Assembly (NCBI GenBank): GCA_003694355.1
Contig: RFKI01000280.1
Coordinates: 1 to 8,069, forward strand
Direction: 5' to 3'
From: Bdellovibrio sp.
GTDB lineage: Bacteria; Bdellovibrionota; Bdellovibrionia; Bdellovibrionales; UBA1609
DNA length: 8,069 nucleotides
In this document: positions 7,095 to 8,069 of the stretch, piece by piece
How the letters are laid out: every line of letters begins with the position of its first letter
How positions within the stretch are numbered: position 1 is the stretch's first letter
Made by a program: the position numbers and the translations under genes
The notes under the pieces: generated by a model
What the model saw: only the letters and a program-made list of their open reading frames with translations
Databases searched by the model: none
What the model was told of the DNA's origin: nothing

Positions 7095-8069
7095 TGAGAT
7101 TTTTGAGAAAAATGACTGGAGTCAGGACCCAGAAGTTTTGGCATTATATGGGGCTGACTGGACGAAACACTATCATGTTAAGGCACGGGCTGTTGTTTTT
7201 CCTCGTTCAGAAGATCAGGTGATGGAACTGGTCAAGTGGGCCCGAAAGGAAAAGCAGGCTCTTGTTCCATCAGGAGGTCGGACAGGATTGAGTGCTGCCG
7301 CTTTTGCCACGTCTGGCGAAGTGGTTGTTTCTTTTGAAAAGATGAACAAGATAAAAGAATGGAATGCTTATGATCAGCAAGTGATTTGTGAACCTGGAGT
7401 GATCACTGAAAATTTACAAAATTTTGTTCTTGAGAAAGGGTTCTTTTTTCCTGTTGATTTTGCTTCGAGGGGATCTAGTCAAATAGGGGGAAATGTTGCG
7501 ACGAATGCGGGTGGCATTAAGGTGATTCGTTATGGACTTATGAGAAATTGGGTTGCTGGATTACGAGTGGTTACAGGACGAGGTGAGATCCTTTCTTTAA
7601 ATAATGGACTTATTAAAAATGCAACAGGATATGATTTAAGGCATCTTTTTATAGGTAGCGAAGGGACTTTGGGCTTTTTTACAGAAATAACTTTATCTGT
7701 AACCCTCCCTCCTTCTCCAACTCAGGTTTTCGTGTTGGGAATCCCGCGTTTAGAATCCATTATGGAAGTCTACTTGGCTTTTAAGAGGAAAATGCCTTTA
7801 ATGGCGGTAGAACTTTTTACGGAACTTTCGACTCAATATGTGGTTGCCCAAGGTCATGTGAAAAGACCTTTTGAAACACAAACACCGTATTATTTGCTCT
7901 TGGAGATAGAAGAGTCCTTTATGGATGAAGCCATGACTGTTTTTGAGTCATGTTTGGAAAAAGGCAATGTTGAAGATGGAGTGATTAGCCAAAATAAACA
8001 ACAGGCCAAAGAGCTTTGGAGGTTACGAGAAGATATTACAGAGGCGACAGCCCATAAGGATCCTTATAA
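7081..8069 (+). CDS. FAD-linked 2-hydroxyacid dehydrogenase, D-2-hydroxyglutarate/glycolate dehydrogenase type (3' end outside window)
   Basis: A flavoprotein of the GlcD / D-lactate / D-2-hydroxyglutarate dehydrogenase family, oxidising a 2-hydroxyacid to the 2-oxoacid and passing electrons to the respiratory chain or an electron carrier. 329 residues are visible and the frame is still open at the last base. The FAD-binding PCMH domain is about 33-210: VPSGGRTGLSAAA at 62-74, PVDFASRGSSQIGGNVATNAGG at 124-145 and ATGYDLRHLFIGSEGTLGFF at 181-200. The C-terminal catalytic domain begins near 215 and reaches ELWRLREDITEA at 311-322, where the family continues toward its metal-binding region beyond the window. 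The ATG at 7081 lies inside the end of serA (14-base overlap) with GGAG 7 bases upstream, so it is co-transcribed and probably coupled. Linkage to serA favours D-2-hydroxyglutarate as the substrate, but this is inferred from context. Confidence 0.88.
   Translation, partial: MKGLSEIFEKNDWSQDPEVLALYGADWTKHYHVKARAVVFPRSEDQVMELVKWARKEKQALVPSGGRTGLSAAAFATSGEVVVSFEKMNKIKEWNAYDQQVICEPGVITENLQNFVLEKGFFFPVDFASRGSSQIGGNVATNAGGIKVIRYGLMRNWVAGLRVVTGRGEILSLNNGLIKNATGYDLRHLFIGSEGTLGFFTEITLSVTLPPSPTQVFVLGIPRLESIMEVYLAFKRKMPLMAVELFTELSTQYVVAQGHVKRPFETQTPYYLLLEIEESFMDEAMTVFESCLEKGNVEDGVISQNKQQAKELWRLREDITEATAHKDPY

Noticed and set aside
8062..8069. Apparent TAA at the window end as a stop for the flavoenzyme
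   Set aside because: In the gene's frame the last full codon is TAT (8065-8067) followed by two bases, so TAA is out of frame and the gene continues beyond the window.

Overview
The window is a gene-dense stretch of an AT-rich (by eye roughly 40% GC) bacterial chromosome. It holds six protein-coding genes and no RNA genes, mobile elements, CRISPR arrays or gene-free stretch longer than about 150 bases. The gene set suggests a Gram-negative, proteobacterium-like organism: an E. coli-type SerA with an ACT domain, a sigma-54 NtrC-family response regulator, and a fused-gamma 2-oxoacid:ferredoxin oxidoreductase. A Bdellovibrio-like lineage or another low-GC proteobacterial lineage would fit, but the taxonomy is a guess.

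The left two-thirds (1-5725) is read on the minus strand. In transcription order it holds: an orphan NtrC-type response regulator; a CdsA-family membrane cytidylyltransferase homologue with an eroded signature; a PlsC-family lysophospholipid acyltransferase; and the alpha (gamma-fused) and beta subunits of a 2-oxoacid:ferredoxin oxidoreductase. The regulator and the CdsA-like gene overlap by ATGA, the CdsA-like gene and the acyltransferase are 9 bases apart, and korA/korB overlap by 17 bases. The only real gap is 82 bases before korA. It carries an AT-rich inverted repeat and may hold a weak extra promoter. A good sigma-70-type promoter (CTGACA, 17-base spacer, TATAAT) sits upstream of the regulator and could drive the whole run.

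The right third (5871-8069) is read on the plus strand, divergent from the regulator. It holds serA (D-3-phosphoglycerate dehydrogenase) and, overlapping it by 14 bases, an FAD-linked 2-hydroxyacid dehydrogenase related to D-2-hydroxyglutarate dehydrogenase, which runs off the window. This pairing fits the known coupling in which SerA makes D-2-hydroxyglutarate while regenerating NAD+, and the flavoenzyme returns it to 2-oxoglutarate.

Most of this is ordinary core metabolism: serine synthesis, phospholipid precursors, and 2-oxoacid oxidation or carboxylation. The points most worth a second look are the eroded CdsA motif, the orphan sigma-54 activator at the head of a lipid/KOR cluster, and the serA-flavoenzyme coupling. 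I found no evidence for a novel multi-gene system.
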